Of a DNA stretch of 64,000 nt, positions 61,900-64,000 are shown in pieces (position 1 is the stretch's first letter; each line of letters starts with the position of its first letter). The position numbers were made by a program, and so were the translations under genes. The DNA is from Nephromyces sp. MM_2019 (Eukaryota; Apicomplexa; Aconoidasida; Nephromycida). The notes under the pieces are model-generated. The model searched no databases, was not told the DNA's origin, and saw nothing but the letters and a program-made list of their open reading frames with translations. The stretch is taken from NCBI GenBank assembly GCA_015657535.1, contig JADHZB010001508.1, positions 4,588-68,587 on the forward strand, read 5' to 3'.

Positions 61900-63560
61900 G
61901 TAAACCTAGTGTGTCTGCCAATCACGAGGTCATGCAGCTGAAGGATGGTCGAGAACTCACCGGTCAAATAGCCACTTGCAGCATGTAGAGACACAGCGAA
62001 GGTGGAGGAGGCCCTTAAAAAAAGTTTGTATGTTTAAAAAACTGCCTACTTGAAGCTGACGATTTGGCAGAGACTAGTGCCTGCTGTTTGAGAAGACTAC
62101 AGCGAATGGCATAGTAGTAGCATTACTGTGTGTGTGTATAGCCTGTAGGTAGAAACTTCAATTTGCTTATGATCTTTCGGTTAGAATCTTTAGTCGTGCT
62201 GTAAGGTTGAGGAATTTATTGTGTGCATTTGTTCTGTGTGTGTTGGACTAGTGTATTACTGAAATTTTGAGGTAATAGCATTTGTGTGTGCATCACACCA
62301 ACCTGAGCCTTCACTTTGCCACATCTACCATTACAAACACTATAAGGTGAGTAGCTCGGAAGCTTCCGTGTGTGTTTTTCAGTGAGCTAGCAATAGCTAG
62401 TTCATATACATTCTCCTAGAGGTGTGGCTGCTAGCAATGGAAGAATTAATTAATGAGTATCCTGAGGGTAGCAAGCTTTGCTCTCACAAACTGTAGTTTC
62501 GCCAATGCACTCCTTGTAGATATCTCAGAATTAACACACACGCCGTCTCACAGAGAGGCGTTTAACGGAGCAATTGGACCGTCTGCTTCACTGCTCATGT
62601 GTGCTACTACTTCATCATAGCGGTGTCCACATCATAAGTGGTGTTTTGGTTGGCAAAGTGAATGCAAAAGTCGATATTGAACTTTAGAGTTTTACCCTTT
62701 GCCACCACTGCGGTCATGCTGAGGACTTTAATGAGGGAGAAGTGAAGACTCACTGTCTTCTCCGCCATGGAAAGCCTTTCTTCCAGCTGGTTAGGTGTTA
62801 CTAGTATGGCATTGGCCTGTCTGACAGGCAGCTAGGTGTTGCTAGTATGATACTACTGTCAGGCAGCTAGATGATGCTAGTAGAACATCACTCTCTGTCT
62901 TATCAGCTAGATGAAATGTGAGATGGACTATACCCTCAACCCTTTGATAGGGGTTGGGTGGAAGTTGCCAACACACTCCACATCATCACAACGCTAGCTG
63001 GCCAGGCCCCTGCCGTGGATGCTGCTACTTTTAGAAAGCCTACTGTAAATGGAGATGTGATGTGCCTCTGAATAGATAAAGCTTTGATTGGAGAAGCTGA
63101 AGGGATGAATGTGATATTATAGGCTTCTGGAAGAGTGTTGTACGCATTCTAGCAGATAAGCCTTTAGTTGAGAAAGCTACTGCAAATTCACTAGACTCTC
63201 GCTGGGGAAGCGGGTATTATGAATTTAATGTAGGTGCTTTTAGTGGAGATAAGTGTGGCAAGCAAAGTGTGATGAGTAAGCTTGCATTAACTTATGAGCT
63301 AAAATTAAGTGATAAGCTAGCACTACGCTATACCTTCATGTTATGCGATGCGAATTCACAGTGTAAAATGAAGTTGATAAGTGTGTGACTAACTCGAAGC
63401 AGACCAGCAGTCAAGTGAGCTGCTGTCGCACACACTGCGGAGATCCACTCCGCCTTGATTTTTGTGAGACGCTCACCAAGCACTTTGCAGAATATTTGGC
63501 AGGCAATTCCATATACTATCAAGCCGTCATGCTTATTCTCCCAAAATCTAACCGTTTTGA
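61900..63560. other. no firm gene; TG-rich with short repeats
   Basis: At 62785-62905 three copies of GGCAGCTAG(G/A)TG(T/A)TGCTAGTA occur at about 40-bp spacing. The rest shows TG runs and no convincing exon on either strand until 63570. Confidence 0.45.
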
Positions 63561-63569
63561 GCCTCTTAG

Positions 63570-63638
63570 CATCCCCACACACACCTGTACTGTGCGAACT
63601 TCAATGCCAACTTCCAGGAAGGAAAAGTACGCAAGGAG
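63570..63638 (+). CDS. candidate internal exon, unrecognised
   Basis: Between acceptor GAGCCTCTTAG and donor GAG|GTGAGT, 23 codons read HPHTHLYCANFNANFQEGKV RKE. A longer alternative frame covers 63385-63638 (TLTKHFAEYLAGNSIYYQAV). The donor is strong and leads straight into a minisatellite. Confidence 0.35.
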
Positions 63639-64000
63639 GTGAGTGTGTGCGAAATCTTCCTCCACCCGTCGCTGCTCAACACATCTACCCTACCTTGCAG
63701 GCGCTTATTGTGCATCTGCGAAATCTTCCTGCAGCTCGAACTCACCCGAAACCTCCACCCTGCATTGCAGGGACCCATTGTGCGTGCGCGAAATCTTCCT
63801 GCACCTCGTATAATCACTTGACACATCTGCCCTACATTGCAAGCACCGATGTGTGTGTGCGAAATCTTCCTCCAACTCCCGCAATCATCCAACACATCTG
63901 CCGTAACTTTCAAGCACCTACCAGCCTGACTATGTGTGTGCTTATTTCCCTCCTACACCTTCTCCACCTCTCGCAATTGCTCAACACACGCCACCCCGGT
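63639..64000. repeat. minisatellite, about 70-bp unit, starting at a splice donor
   Basis: At least four and a half copies of a unit running (A/T)TGTG(T/C)GTGCGCGAAATC-type start, TTCCTCCA, a TCGCAATCA-like middle, CAACACATCTGCCCTACATT and GCAG. Each unit therefore begins GTGTGTG and ends TTGCAG or TTGCAA. It continues to the window edge. Confidence 0.88.

Overview
This is a eukaryotic nuclear window. There are no bacterial-type operons, genes are broken by many GT-AG introns, and three conserved eukaryotic proteins can be rebuilt exon by exon with matching splice phases: proteasome subunit beta-3 (+, 799-3178, 5 exons, 206 aa), the pre-40S ribosome-biogenesis factor Tsr1 (-, 36466-25783, 16 exons, 966 aa) and the V-ATPase proteolipid subunit c (+, 58816-61363, 5 exons, 169 aa). 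All use standard stop codons. The V-ATPase N-terminus and the PSMB3 sequence look most like apicomplexan (coccidian-type) proteins from memory, so I suggest an apicomplexan or other alveolate. That placement is an inference, not a search result.

Layout. 0-12.5 kb: CA/TG-rich; PSMB3, a plus-strand candidate gene just downstream, a minus-strand membrane-protein candidate (about 9.0-6.9 kb) and plus-strand exon fragments near 10-11 kb. 12.6-25.7 kb: nearly free of CA/TG repeats; three minus-strand genes of unknown function rebuilt by phase matching: a 149-aa membrane protein, a small Gly-rich membrane protein and a protein of at least 560 aa. 25.8-36.5 kb: Tsr1. 36.5-43.3 kb: several plus-strand exons of unrecognised genes. 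43.5-49.5 kb: minus-strand exons including a metaxin/GST-C-like exon, a large unknown exon with an apparent one-base frameshift, and an SFT2-like membrane exon. 50.4-54.8 kb: plus-strand genes of unknown function (two rebuilt, 272 and 103 aa). 55.0-56.6 kb: a minus-strand unknown. 58.8-61.4 kb: V-ATPase c, with a convergent minus-strand gene end at 61.4 kb. 63.5-64 kb: a plus-strand exon followed by a roughly 70-bp minisatellite.

The genes do not form an obvious functional cluster; housekeeping genes are interspersed with unrecognised small proteins. The most unusual large-scale signals are the alternation of (TG)n-rich and repeat-free domains, with TG mostly on the sense strand of introns, and a local cluster of TGTACGTACA-type palindromes at 3.4-5.4 kb. 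Gene models other than the three conserved ones rest on open frames, splice consensus and phase agreement only. No tRNA, rRNA, CRISPR array or recognisable transposase was seen.
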